Below are positions 35,722-43,803 of a stretch of 64,000 bases of DNA, piece by piece (position 1 is the stretch's first letter; every line of letters starts with the position of its first letter). This DNA is from Flintibacter faecis (GTDB taxonomy: Bacteria > Bacillota > Clostridia > Oscillospirales > Oscillospiraceae). Position numbers and translations under genes: made by a program. The DNA lies in the NCBI RefSeq assembly GCF_014287875.1, contig NZ_JACOPN010000003.1:1-64000 (forward strand), in the 5' to 3' direction. The notes under the pieces were generated by a model, which did no database searches, was not told the DNA's origin, and saw nothing but the letters and a program-made list of their open reading frames with translations.

Positions 35722-36522
35722 TTACTCGTTGGCGGGCACGTGGATGACGCCCACGGGGCACTCCTTCACGCACAGCTGGCAGCCCACGCACTTGTCCTGG
35801 TCGATGTGGGCCAGGTTGTTCTCCACGGTGATGGCCTCCTTGGGGCAGGCCTTGGCGCACTTCATGCAGCCGATACAGCCCGCAGTACAGGCCTTGCGGG
35901 TGTCGCCGCCCTTGTCCTTGTTCTGGCACAGGACCACGGGCTTGCGCTTGTGCTCGGGGATGATGGAGATGACGGAGTTGGGACAGACGGCGGCACATGC
36001 GCCGCAGCCCACACACTTGGCCCGGTCCACCTTGGCGATGCCGTCCACAATGTGGATGGCGTCGAAGGGGCAGGCCTTCACGCAGTCGCCATAGCCCAGA
36101 CAGCCGAACTTGCACATACCGTCGCCGCCGTACAGGCCCTTTACGGCCTGGCAGCTGTGGATGCCCTCAAACTCGAACTGCTTGCCGGTCTTTTCACAGG
36201 TGCCGGAGCAGCCCACCACGGCCTTCATGGCCACGGAGGCACCGGCCTCCACGCCCATGATCTCGGCGATGGCGGCGGCGGCCTTGGCCCCGCCGGGGAC
36301 GCACTTGTTCACCGGTGCGCCCTCCTCCACCACGCACTTGGCGTAGTCGGCGCAGCCGGCGCAGCCGCAGGCGCCGCAGTTGGCACCGGGTAGAGCGGCG
36401 GTGATCTTCTCCACCCGCTCGTCCACGGGCACATACATGAAGATGGAAGCGGCCACCAGGATCACCGCACCCACAAGGCCGATGACGGTGACGACGATAA
36501 TTGCCATTACGATAGAGTCCAT
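35722..36522 (-). CDS. rnfB: Rnf complex subunit RnfB
   Basis: A 266-residue iron-sulfur protein. An N-terminal helix anchors it, followed by the RnfB cluster GANCGACGCAGC and several ferredoxin-type motifs (CVGCGACAAVCP, CIGCMKCAKACP, CVGCQLCVKECP). It is the presumed ferredoxin entry point of the complex. Last gene of rnfCDGEAB. The set of clusters is richer than in E. coli RnfB, as usual in Clostridia. Confidence 0.96.
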   Translation of the reverse strand: MDSIVMAIIVVTVIGLVGAVILVAASIFMYVPVDERVEKITAALPGANCGACGCAGCADYAKCVVEEGAPVNKCVPGGAKAAAAIAEIMGVEAGASVAMKAVVGCSGTCEKTGKQFEFEGIHSCQAVKGLYGGDGMCKFGCLGYGDCVKACPFDAIHIVDGIAKVDRAKCVGCGACAAVCPNSVISIIPEHKRKPVVLCQNKDKGGDTRKACTAGCIGCMKCAKACPKEAITVENNLAHIDQDKCVGCQLCVKECPVGVIHVPANE

Positions 36523-36543
36523 ACTACTAACTCCCCCTCCCTA

Positions 36544-37140
36544 TCACACGCCGAAGATGGCTTCTACAATGCCGCCGAAGCCCATGAAGGACAGGGACGT
36601 CATAGCGGCGGCCACCAGGGTAATGGGCAGGCCCTTGAAGCACTCGGGCACGATGGCCTGCTCCACCTTGCGGCGCACGCCGGAGAACAGCACCATGGCC
36701 ACCAGGAAGCCGATACCGGCACCGGCGGCGCAGACGATGCTCTCGGGGAAGGAATAGACGTTGTCCAGGTTCAGGATGGTCACGCCCAGGATGGTGCAGT
36801 TGGTGGTGATCAGGGGCAGATACACGCCCAGGGACTTATACAGGGCGGGGATGAACTTCTTCAAAAAGTTCTCCAGCAGCTGGACCAGGATGGCGATGAC
36901 CAGGATGAAGACGATGGTCTGCAGATACTCCAGGCCGTTGGGGGCCAGGATGCCCATATACAGGGGCCAGGTGGCGGCGGTAGCCATGACCATGACGAAG
37001 GTGACGGCCAGGGACATGCCCACGGCGCTGTCCAGCTTCTTGGACACGCCCAGGAAGGGGCAGATACCCAGGAACTTGGCCAGGACGTAGTTGTCCACCA
37101 GGATCATAGTGAAGAAAATGCTGGCAAGCTTAATGGCCAT
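36544..37140 (-). CDS. rnfA: Rnf complex subunit RnfA
   Basis: A 198-residue integral membrane subunit with six helices, homologous to NqrE. It contains the conserved FLGICPFLGVSKKLDSAVGM and TTNCTILGVTILN segments; the paired cysteines of RnfA/RnfE helices are thought to hold an iron-sulfur centre within the membrane. Overlaps rnfE by 1 bp. Confidence 0.96.
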   Translation of the reverse strand: MAIKLASIFFTMILVDNYVLAKFLGICPFLGVSKKLDSAVGMSLAVTFVMVMATAATWPLYMGILAPNGLEYLQTIVFILVIAILVQLLENFLKKFIPALYKSLGVYLPLITTNCTILGVTILNLDNVYSFPESIVCAAGAGIGFLVAMVLFSGVRRKVEQAIVPECFKGLPITLVAAAMTSLSFMGFGGIVEAIFGV

Positions 37141-37817
37141 TACGCATTACCTCCTTCCACAGCGGGGGCGTTCTTCTTGGGGCGGGTGGTCAGCCAGGTG
37201 GCACCGGCCATCATCACGCCGAACACGAAGAAGCCGCCGGGGGCGCTGGTCATCAGGGAGAAGGAGTCGATGGACTCGGGGATGACACGGATGGCGAAGT
37301 CAGAGCCCAGAGCGGGGATCAGGCTGCCCAGGCCGGACATCCAGGTGCCGGAGCCCAGGATCTCACGGATGGAGCCCATGATGGTCAGGGTGATGGTAAA
37401 GCCGATGCCCATGCCGATGCCGTCCAGGGCGGAGTCCACAACGCCGTGCTTGGAGGCAAACATCTCGGCACGGCCCAGGATGATGCAGTTCACCACGATC
37501 AGGGGCAGATACACGCCCAGGGCGGTGTCCAGATCGGGCACATAGGCCTTCACCAGCATCTGCACCAGGCTGACGAAGCCGGCGATGACGGTGATGAAGC
37601 AGGGGATGCGCACCTGGTCGGGGATGATCTTCCGCAGAGCGGAGATGGCCACGTTGGAGCACAGCAGCACGAAGGTGGCTGCCAGGCCCATGCCGATGCC
37701 GTTGGACGCCATGGTCGTCACGGCCAAGGTGGGGCAGGTGCCCAGCACCAGGCGAAGCACCGGGTTCTCATTCAGAATACCATTGGTAAGAATGCTCAGT
37801 TTACTGTTATTACTCAT
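37140..37817 (-). CDS. rnfE: Rnf complex subunit RnfE
   Basis: A 225-residue integral membrane subunit homologous to NqrD and RnfA, starting NGILNENPVLRLVLGTCPTLAVT, with LIVVNCIILGRAE as the counterpart of the cysteine-bearing helix. A hydrophilic tail follows. Between rnfG and rnfA. Confidence 0.96.
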   Translation of the reverse strand: MSNNSKLSILTNGILNENPVLRLVLGTCPTLAVTTMASNGIGMGLAATFVLLCSNVAISALRKIIPDQVRIPCFITVIAGFVSLVQMLVKAYVPDLDTALGVYLPLIVVNCIILGRAEMFASKHGVVDSALDGIGMGIGFTITLTIMGSIREILGSGTWMSGLGSLIPALGSDFAIRVIPESIDSFSLMTSAPGGFFVFGVMMAGATWLTTRPKKNAPAVEGGNA

Positions 37818-37833
37818 CTTGACTCACCTGCCT

Positions 37834-38367
37834 TTAAGGAATCTGGTTGTAGGCTTCGATGGCGGAGTTCACGGCAGACAGCACCGCTTTGCTGGAGATG
37901 GTGGCCCCGGAATAGGCGTCGATGTCCTGGTTCAGGACCAGGGCCTGACCGGCGGACACGCCCTCATACCGCTCCCAATAGGAGGGAGTGGACACCACGT
38001 TGCTGCCGATGCCCTTGGTCTCGGACTGCTCGGTGACCTTGATCTGCTTGATGGTTCCGTCGGGGGTGATGGCAGTCATGACCACCACGTCGCCGCCGTA
38101 GCCCTTGGCGGAGCTGGTGATGACCACGCCCACGTCGTTGGTGGTGCGGTACACATCGCTGACGTTGGCCACGTCGATGCCCTCTACCTTTTCAAAGCCC
38201 TGGGCGTCGGGCAGCAGCTCGGTACGGGCCGCCTCCTGGGCCGCCAGGGTGGCCGCCTCGATGATGGGGGCGGTGACACTGTTGGTGGCGGCCAGAGCCC
38301 CGGTCACCACGATGCAGATGACGCACAAAACCACGATGGGCTTAAAGATCTTGTTCCAGTTGCTCAT
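37834..38367 (-). CDS. rnfG: Rnf complex subunit RnfG
   Basis: A 177-residue FMN-binding subunit with one N-terminal helix. The SGATISSKAV motif near residue 155 carries the threonine to which FMN is covalently attached by ApbE in this family. Overlaps rnfD by 4 bp. Confidence 0.95.
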   Translation of the reverse strand: MSNWNKIFKPIVVLCVICIVVTGALAATNSVTAPIIEAATLAAQEAARTELLPDAQGFEKVEGIDVANVSDVYRTTNDVGVVITSSAKGYGGDVVVMTAITPDGTIKQIKVTEQSETKGIGSNVVSTPSYWERYEGVSAGQALVLNQDIDAYSGATISSKAVLSAVNSAIEAYNQIP

Positions 38368-39308
38368 TTCGCAGCACCCTCCTTCTTGGCCTTGGCAATG
38401 CCCAGCCGGTCCTGACGGGTGAGGATCTCGATGTAGGGCACCAGCAGATTCATCAGCAGGATGGCAAAGGACACGCCCTCGTTCATGGTGCCCAGGAACC
38501 GGATGGCGCAGGTGATGATGCCCAGGCCGATGCCGAACACCAGCTTGCCCTTGTTGGTGGTGGGCGAGGTGACATAGTCGGTGGCCATGAAGAAGGCACC
38601 CAGCATCAGGCCGCCGGAGAGCAGCTGCACGATGGGGTCACGGCCGGAGACGGCGCTGAGCACCGCCACGGTGGCCAGATAGGTCACGGGGATGACGGGG
38701 CTGATGACCTTGGTGGCAATGAGATAGATGCCGCCCAGCAGCAGGGTGATGGCGCAGGTCTCGCCCAGCACACCGCCGTGGTTGCCCAGCAGCAGGGTCA
38801 CATAGTCGGCAGCGCCCATCTGTCCGCTGACGGCCAGAGGCGTGGCGGAGGCCAGGGCGTCGATGCCGTTGGCGGGGTGGGGATAGTTGGCCATGCGGCT
38901 GGCAAAGCCCATAGCCAGGGCAATGCGGGCCACGATGGCGGGGTTGGCCACGTTATAGCCCAGGCCGCCGAACAGCTGCTTGACGATGACGATGGCAATG
39001 AATGCGCCCACAATGGCCATCCACCAGGGCAGGGTGGCGGGCAGGTTAAAGGCCAGCAGCACGCCGGTGACGGCGGCGGAGAAGTCGCCCACGGGGACCT
39101 CTCGGCCCACCAGCTTGCAATAGCCCCACTCGAAGAACATACAGGCGGCCACTGTGATGACCGTGAGGATCAGGGAGTTGATGCCAAAAATCAGGATAGA
39201 TGCGATCAGCGTGGGCAGCAGGGCGATGCACACCCGCTGCATGATCTTCTGCGTGGTGTCCGGCCCGGTGATGTGGGGCGCGGCGGTAACGATGAGTTTG
39301 TTGCCCAT
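38364..39308 (-). CDS. rnfD: Rnf complex subunit RnfD
   Basis: A 314-residue integral membrane subunit (NqrB homologue) with about eight helices. ASATPLAVSGQMG around residue 165 is the covalent-flavin threonine region. ITGPDTTQKIMQRVCIALLPT at the N terminus is typical. The stop and start overlap with neighbours by 1-4 bp, showing tight coupling. Confidence 0.95.
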   Translation of the reverse strand: MGNKLIVTAAPHITGPDTTQKIMQRVCIALLPTLIASILIFGINSLILTVITVAACMFFEWGYCKLVGREVPVGDFSAAVTGVLLAFNLPATLPWWMAIVGAFIAIVIVKQLFGGLGYNVANPAIVARIALAMGFASRMANYPHPANGIDALASATPLAVSGQMGAADYVTLLLGNHGGVLGETCAITLLLGGIYLIATKVISPVIPVTYLATVAVLSAVSGRDPIVQLLSGGLMLGAFFMATDYVTSPTTNKGKLVFGIGLGIITCAIRFLGTMNEGVSFAILLMNLLVPYIEILTRQDRLGIAKAKKEGAAK

Positions 39309-40618
39309 TACTTTTTCCCTCCGTTCTTCATCATGATCTTAGCCAGGGCGATGGAGGGGGCCAGGGGCCGCTTGGCCGGGCAGACGAAGGAGCAGGTGCC
39401 GCAGCTCATGCACAGGTCGGCGTTGAGCTCCTTCAGCAGGTCCACGTTCCCGTCCTGATAGGCCTGGACGATCTCCTTGGCGGACAGGCCCAGGGGGCAG
39501 GCGTTGGTGCACCGGCCGCAGTGGATACAGTTGGTCTGCTTGGGCAGATGGGCCCACTTCTTGGAGAAGGCCATCACCGCGTTGTTGTTCTTCAGCACGG
39601 GCTGGGACAGGTCGGCCACACAGGTGCCCATCATGGGACCGCCGTAGAGCACCTTGCCCGGCTCGTCGGTGAGACCGCCGCAGAAGTCCAGCAGCTCCTG
39701 GATGGGGGTGCCGATGATGACCTCTACGTTCTTGGCCTCCTTAATAATGTCGCCCTCCACAGTCAGGCGCTTGGTGGTCAGGGGCATACCGGTCTCCAGG
39801 TATTTGCCCACAAAGGCCACGGAGGTGACGTTCATCACGATGACCCCCACGTCAGAGGGCAGGCCGGGGAAGGGAACTTCCCGCCCGGTGCAGTTCTCGA
39901 TGAGCACCTTCTCAGCGCCCTGGGGGTAGCGGCAGGCCAGGGTCTTGACCTCGATGCCCGGGGCATCGATGGCGTCCTTCATCTTGGCGATGGCCTCGGG
40001 CTTGTTGCCCTCGATGCCGATGACGCACTTGGCGATGTTCAGATGCTTCATCACGGCCTTGATGCCGCTGAAAATGAAGTGGGTGTCCTCGATCATACAG
40101 CGGTTGTCGGAGGTGATATAGGGCTCGCACTCGGCGCCGTTGATGACCAACGTGTCGATCTCGTCCAGGTTCTTGGGGGCCAGCTTCACCGCCGTGGGAA
40201 AGCCCGCGCCGCCCAGACCCACCAGGCCGCTGGCACGCACCGCGTCCTGGAAGGACTTCAGGTCCGTGACCTCAGGGGGGGCAACGGCGGGGTCGGGGGT
40301 CTGCTCCCCGTCGGGGATGATGACCACCGCGGTCTGCTTGGACCCATTGGACCCGATGATGGTAGTGATGCCATCCACCTTGCCGGACACGCCGGAGTGG
40401 ATGTCAGAGGAGACAAAGCCGCCGGCCTTGCCCACCACGGTACCCACATAGACCTGATCTCCCTTTTTCACCGCGGGCGCGGCGGGCGCTCCGATGTGCT
40501 GGGACATGGACAGGACAATCTTGGAGGGCAGAGGCATCACTACTGTCTCCAGATTGGAAGTCCGCTTCTCATGTGGGACCGCCGCACCGTGTGCGGCTCG
40601 CTTGAGAAAATTGCTCAT
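39308..40618 (-). CDS. rnfC: Rnf complex subunit RnfC
   Basis: A 436-residue soluble NADH-side subunit with a flavin/NADH-binding core (GLGGAGFPTAVKL) and two 4Fe-4S motifs near the C terminus (CIHCGRCTNACPLGL and CMSCGTCSFVCP). First gene of rnfCDGEAB, which couples reduced ferredoxin oxidation by NAD+ to sodium or proton export. In this anaerobe the complex would work alongside NfnAB. Start ATG 40618 follows GGGAGG. Confidence 0.97.
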   Translation of the reverse strand: MSNFLKRAAHGAAVPHEKRTSNLETVVMPLPSKIVLSMSQHIGAPAAPAVKKGDQVYVGTVVGKAGGFVSSDIHSGVSGKVDGITTIIGSNGSKQTAVVIIPDGEQTPDPAVAPPEVTDLKSFQDAVRASGLVGLGGAGFPTAVKLAPKNLDEIDTLVINGAECEPYITSDNRCMIEDTHFIFSGIKAVMKHLNIAKCVIGIEGNKPEAIAKMKDAIDAPGIEVKTLACRYPQGAEKVLIENCTGREVPFPGLPSDVGVIVMNVTSVAFVGKYLETGMPLTTKRLTVEGDIIKEAKNVEVIIGTPIQELLDFCGGLTDEPGKVLYGGPMMGTCVADLSQPVLKNNNAVMAFSKKWAHLPKQTNCIHCGRCTNACPLGLSAKEIVQAYQDGNVDLLKELNADLCMSCGTCSFVCPAKRPLAPSIALAKIMMKNGGKK

Positions 40619-40878
40619 TCAGATTTCGACCTCCCTATGACTGCAATCGCGCTGACCGGAAGATACTTGCCTTCGTCTGCGGTCCTCCGGTGCTCACCTG
40701 TGTGTGCTTGGGCGCTTTGGATATGCCCGGAACTGCTTTCTGGATGCGCTTCGTATCTCCGTTCGTCCGTCCTGGCACAGAACGGGCGCACGACAAAACC
40801 CGCCGGTCTCCCCCGCCGCGTCTAATTTTCGTCAAAATCCCGGACGCAGAACGAAAGACCGTCGGCTTTCTTCACGGG
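40619..40878 (-). promoter_or_regulatory. long 5' leader of the rnf operon
   Basis: About 255 nt separate the predicted rnf transcription start from the rnfC ATG. The leader contains several possible stems (for example CCGTTC/GAACGG around 15 bases, GGGC/GCCC, GGTGAGCACC). It matches no riboswitch I can recognise. Confidence 0.45.
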
Positions 40879-40882
40879 GTCT

Positions 40883-40911
40883 ATCATACACCCCTTTCGC
40901 AGAAAATGCAA
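40883..40911 (-). promoter_or_regulatory. sigma-A promoter of the rnf operon
   Basis: TTGCAT (40911-40906), 17 bp, TATGAT (40888-40883) on the minus strand. Confidence 0.65.
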
Positions 40912-41213
40912 GATTGAATTCTGTTCCGCCCACCCAAAGCCCATTCCATTTTCGGGGAAATTCTCCTATTCTTCGCCGAAAAATTCGGGCTTCAACCCCT
41001 TTTTCCACCCACGTGGGAGAAATCGCACCGGCTCTGTTCTGCATGGTTTCGTGCATCTTGCGCAAATTTACCCGGTACATCGTTCTGTATATCAGAACTT
41101 CGTGTTTTTTATCTTTCTCTTTCGTCAAAAATGAAGTTTTCCCTCCCCCGCCCCGCCATTTTCTTTGGCGCACTGCGATAACAGTACATCGGCAGACGTT
41201 ATCGTTAAAAGGC
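40912..41213. other. intergenic stretch without recognisable gene
   Basis: Between the rnf promoter and the terminator of the high-cysteine peptide. Open frames here have no ribosome-binding site, odd composition and stop-limited edges. I see no RNA motif I can name. Confidence 0.5.
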
Positions 41214-41245
41214 AAAAAAACGCGGACCCGAAGGCCCGCGTTTTT
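41214..41245 (-). terminator. terminator of the high-cysteine peptide gene
   Basis: On the minus strand CGCGGGCC-TTCG-GGTCCGCG (one G-U pair) followed by seven Ts, about 17 bp past the stop. Confidence 0.88.
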
Positions 41246-41261
41246 GCCAAATATTTTGTTC

Positions 41262-41423
41262 TCAGCAGCAACCGTTGTTGCAGCCACAGCCGTTGTTGCA
41301 GCCGTTGTTACAGCCATTGTTGCAGCCGCCCCAACCGCCGCCGCAGCAGCAGCACAGGATGATGATGAGGACGATGATCCACAGACAGCCTCCGCCGCCC
41401 CAGCCGTTATTGCAGCACCCCAT
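41262..41423 (-). CDS. high-cysteine small membrane peptide (chorion class HCB type)
   Basis: A 53-residue peptide with MGCCNNGWGGGG, one hydrophobic helix (CLWIIVLIIIL), a CCCC run, and a tail of CNNG repeats ending GCC. This composition matches small proteins annotated in Clostridia as chorion class high-cysteine HCB protein, of unknown role. It has about 15 cysteines. Start ATG 41423 follows GGGAGGTACTC; the frame extends upstream without a site. Followed by a strong terminator. Confidence 0.75.
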   Translation of the reverse strand: MGCCNNGWGGGGCLWIIVLIIILCCCCGGGWGGCNNGCNNGCNNGCGCNNGCC

Positions 41424-41523
41424 ATGAGTACCTCCCGTTATGAAAGTCTTGAGGCGGCTGTTTGCCGCTCTCAATCCTATCATATGCGCCGGGGGGAAAT
41501 GGGTTCTGCCCGGTCAAGCCCTC

Positions 41524-42621
41524 TCAGGCCAACTTCTCAGAGAAGGCCCGGAGCATGGCGGCCACCTCCGCCCGGCTGGCGCTCTTCTGGGGACTGAGGG
41601 TCAGCCGGTCGCCGGAGGAGCTGCCCATGATCCCCGTGCCCACCGCCCAGGACAGGGCCTCCCTGGCCCAGTCGCTGGCCTGGCTCAAATCGCTGTAGCC
41701 GGACAGGTCGGCCCGCTGGTCGGTCTGCTTGCCCAGATAATTCCCCGCGAAGCTGTACAGCAGCACCGCCACCTGCTGGCGGGTCACCTGCTGCTCCGGG
41801 GCAAAGGTGTCCGGGCTGGTGCCTGCGGTGATCTTCTGGGCGGCGGCCCACTTCACATAGGGGGCGTACCAGGCCGCATCGGCCACATCCTGGAAGGACA
41901 CGTCGGCGCTCTGCAGCTGCCCCGAGGGGGAGCCGCCCATGCGGTAGAGCACCGTCATCAGCATGGCCCGGTTCATGACTCCGTTGGGGGCGAAGTGGCG
42001 GTCGTCCATACCGGAGAATAGCGCCTTTTCATACACATACCGCACCGGTTCATAGTACCAGTCGGCGCTGCTCACGTCGTAGAACGGGGTGGCGGCAGTG
42101 CCGCCTTTGGCAGACGCATAGCTGCCCTGCACCCCCATGCTGGCCCCGCCGGACAGAACGACGAGCTGGGCGGAGGTGTCCTCCCCCACCAGATAGCGGT
42201 GGTTCTCCTTCAGCGTCTGGCCGGAGGCCACCTCGCCCCCGGCGGTGATGTCCACCACCGCCCCGGCGTGGGTCACCCGCACGGTGCCCTCCAGCAGCAG
42301 GGCCCCGCTGCCCGTGGGCAGGGTGACGGTGTCCCCCTCCCCCCAGCTCTTGGGGGCCAGGACGGTACTCTCCTCCTGCTTGCTCCCTCCGGAGGTGTTC
42401 TTCCCTGCCAGGGCATCTAACGTGGCCTTGGCGCTGTCATAGGTCTGCTGCAGCTTGTGATAAGCCGCCGTCGTCCCCTTCTCGACAGCGGAGGGGAGAA
42501 AGGTGTTGTTCAGATAGCTCAGGCTCACCAGCCCATCCGGGGACGTGACGGCCCAGGCCCCGCAGGCCATGGCCGCCAGCACCCCGGCGGCGCACAGCAG
42601 CCGGATCATTCGCTTTTTCAT
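41524..42621 (-). CDS. S-layer homology domain protein
   Basis: A 365-residue secreted protein. A signal peptide (KKRMIRLLCAAGVLAAMACG, cut probably after AWA) is followed by a region of unknown function and three SLH repeats from about 185 (FYDVSSADWYYEPVRYVYE, FQDVADAAWYAPYVKWA, YSDLSQASDWAREALSWA). SLH domains attach to secondary cell-wall polymers. Its ATG overlaps the rex stop by 4 bp, an unusual pairing of a redox regulator with a surface protein. Confidence 0.9.
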   Translation of the reverse strand: MKKRMIRLLCAAGVLAAMACGAWAVTSPDGLVSLSYLNNTFLPSAVEKGTTAAYHKLQQTYDSAKATLDALAGKNTSGGSKQEESTVLAPKSWGEGDTVTLPTGSGALLLEGTVRVTHAGAVVDITAGGEVASGQTLKENHRYLVGEDTSAQLVVLSGGASMGVQGSYASAKGGTAATPFYDVSSADWYYEPVRYVYEKALFSGMDDRHFAPNGVMNRAMLMTVLYRMGGSPSGQLQSADVSFQDVADAAWYAPYVKWAAAQKITAGTSPDTFAPEQQVTRQQVAVLLYSFAGNYLGKQTDQRADLSGYSDLSQASDWAREALSWAVGTGIMGSSSGDRLTLSPQKSASRAEVAAMLRAFSEKLA

Positions 42622-43289
42622 TGGGGCTCCTCCTCCGGCGCTTTCTCCGCCTTTTCCTGTTGGGAGATCATATAGCTCAGGGCCAGCAGGCTGTCGGAGA
42701 AATGGACTGACTCCACCACCACGCCGCTGTCCTGGGGAATATTCAGCTCATAATTGGTGAAGTTCCAAAGGCCCTTCACCCCGGCGGCGGCCAGCCGGTC
42801 CCCCGCCTCCTGGGCGGCGGCCATGGGTACGGTGAGCAGGCCCACGTCCACCCGGTGGACCGCCAAAAGCTCCTCCAGCCGGTCCATATGATACACCGGC
42901 ACCCCGGCGATCTGGGTCCCCACCACTTTGGGGTCCACATCAAAGGCGGCCAGCAGCTGAAAGCCGTTGCTGGAGAACTTAAAGTTTTTAATGAGGGCAC
43001 GGCCCAAGTTGCCCGCCCCCAGCACCACAAGGGTGTGGCCCTGATTGATGCCTAAAATCTCCCCGATCTCTCCCTTCAGGCTGTCTACTTTGTAGCCGTA
43101 GCCCTGCTGGCCAAAGCCGCCGAAGCAGAACAGGTCCTGGCGGATCTGGGAAGCTGTCAAGCCCATGGACTTGCCCAGGGCGCTGGAGGAGATGCGCACC
43201 ACCCCCGCCTCCTGCAATTCCGACAGCTGGCGGTAATACCGGGGCAGACGGCGGATCACCGCCGTGGATACCTTTGCGTTTCGTTTCAT
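42618..43289 (-). CDS. rex: redox-sensing transcriptional repressor Rex
   Basis: A 223-residue repressor that senses the NADH/NAD+ ratio. It has an N-terminal winged helix (VIRRLPRYYRQL, GLTASQIRQDLFCFGGFGQQGYGY) and a Rossmann domain with VVLGAGNLGRAL. In Clostridia it controls fermentation and butyrate genes. A GTG at 43304 is an alternative start; I prefer ATG 43289, which gives the usual Rex N terminus. I see no TTGTTAA-type Rex operator at its own promoter. Confidence 0.94.
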   Translation of the reverse strand: MKRNAKVSTAVIRRLPRYYRQLSELQEAGVVRISSSALGKSMGLTASQIRQDLFCFGGFGQQGYGYKVDSLKGEIGEILGINQGHTLVVLGAGNLGRALIKNFKFSSNGFQLLAAFDVDPKVVGTQIAGVPVYHMDRLEELLAVHRVDVGLLTVPMAAAQEAGDRLAAAGVKGLWNFTNYELNIPQDSGVVVESVHFSDSLLALSYMISQQEKAEKAPEEEPQ

Positions 43290-43333
43290 AGCTCTACAAC
43301 TCACACACCTTAGAATCGTGAGATTTTATGTTC

Positions 43334-43362
43334 AGTTTACTCTATCTCGCCCCCGCTGTCAA
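43334..43362 (-). promoter_or_regulatory. sigma-A promoter of rex
   Basis: TTGACA (43362-43357), 17 bp, TAAACT (43339-43334) on the minus strand. Confidence 0.65.
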
Positions 43363-43443
43363 ACCTTTTCCCGATAAACTCGTCCCGGCAGATGCAGCAG
43401 ACCGTCCGCCGTACCATGGGGCAGCGTGTCAATAAACCCGTTT

Positions 43444-43537
43444 CTGTCATTCCGGGGAGCGCAGCACCCGCAAGGGGTACGCCGCATCCGTAAGGCAGCG
43501 GAGCTGCCAACGGCTGCGCAGCGACGTGGGAATCCGT
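43444..43537 (+). repeat. palindromic intergenic repeat, copy 4 (expanded)
   Basis: CTGTCATTCCGGGGAGCGCA at the left and GCGACGTGGGAATCCGT at the right, with an enlarged and diverged centre of about 60 bases compared with the other copies. Confidence 0.65.
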
Positions 43538-43580
43538 AATCCAAAAGCCGGAAATGTGATGATACTCGTGAGTGTTAGGA

Positions 43581-43624
43581 ACGGATTGCCACGTCGGCCC
43601 GTTGGGCCTCCTCGCAATGACAGG
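43581..43624 (-). repeat. palindromic intergenic repeat, copy 5
   Basis: ACGGATTGCCACGTCGGCCC...GGGCCTCCTCGCAATGACAGG, inverted relative to copy 4 and followed by CTTTTTTG on the plus strand, so the pair may also terminate transcription between rex and the DAHP synthase gene. Confidence 0.8.
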
Positions 43625-43740
43625 CTTTTTTGACACTCTCACCATGGGGATGGATGCGCCCCGCTCTGCCGGCACTGCACCCGGCACGGGCTGTTTCGGC
43701 AGGTTTTGTGAAAAAACGGCCCATCCGGTCAATCTTCCCC

Positions 43741-43769
43741 TTGTGTTACCGGGGAAAACGCAGTAAAAT
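43741..43769 (+). promoter_or_regulatory. sigma-A promoter of the DAHP synthase gene
   Basis: TTGTGT, 17 bp, TAAAAT, about 35 bp before the ATG. Confidence 0.5.
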
Positions 43770-43803
43770 AAAAGGACTATTGATTCGTTAGGAGTATTCA
43801 GAT

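Noticed and set aside
40832..41317. 161-codon minus-strand frame between the high-cysteine peptide and rnfC
   Set aside because: Crosses a strong terminator and the rnf promoter and has no recognisable protein features.
41270..41345. Repeats of about 12 bp resembling a short tandem or CRISPR-like array
   Set aside because: They are the CNNG codons of the high-cysteine peptide, too short and without spacers. I saw no CRISPR array in the window.
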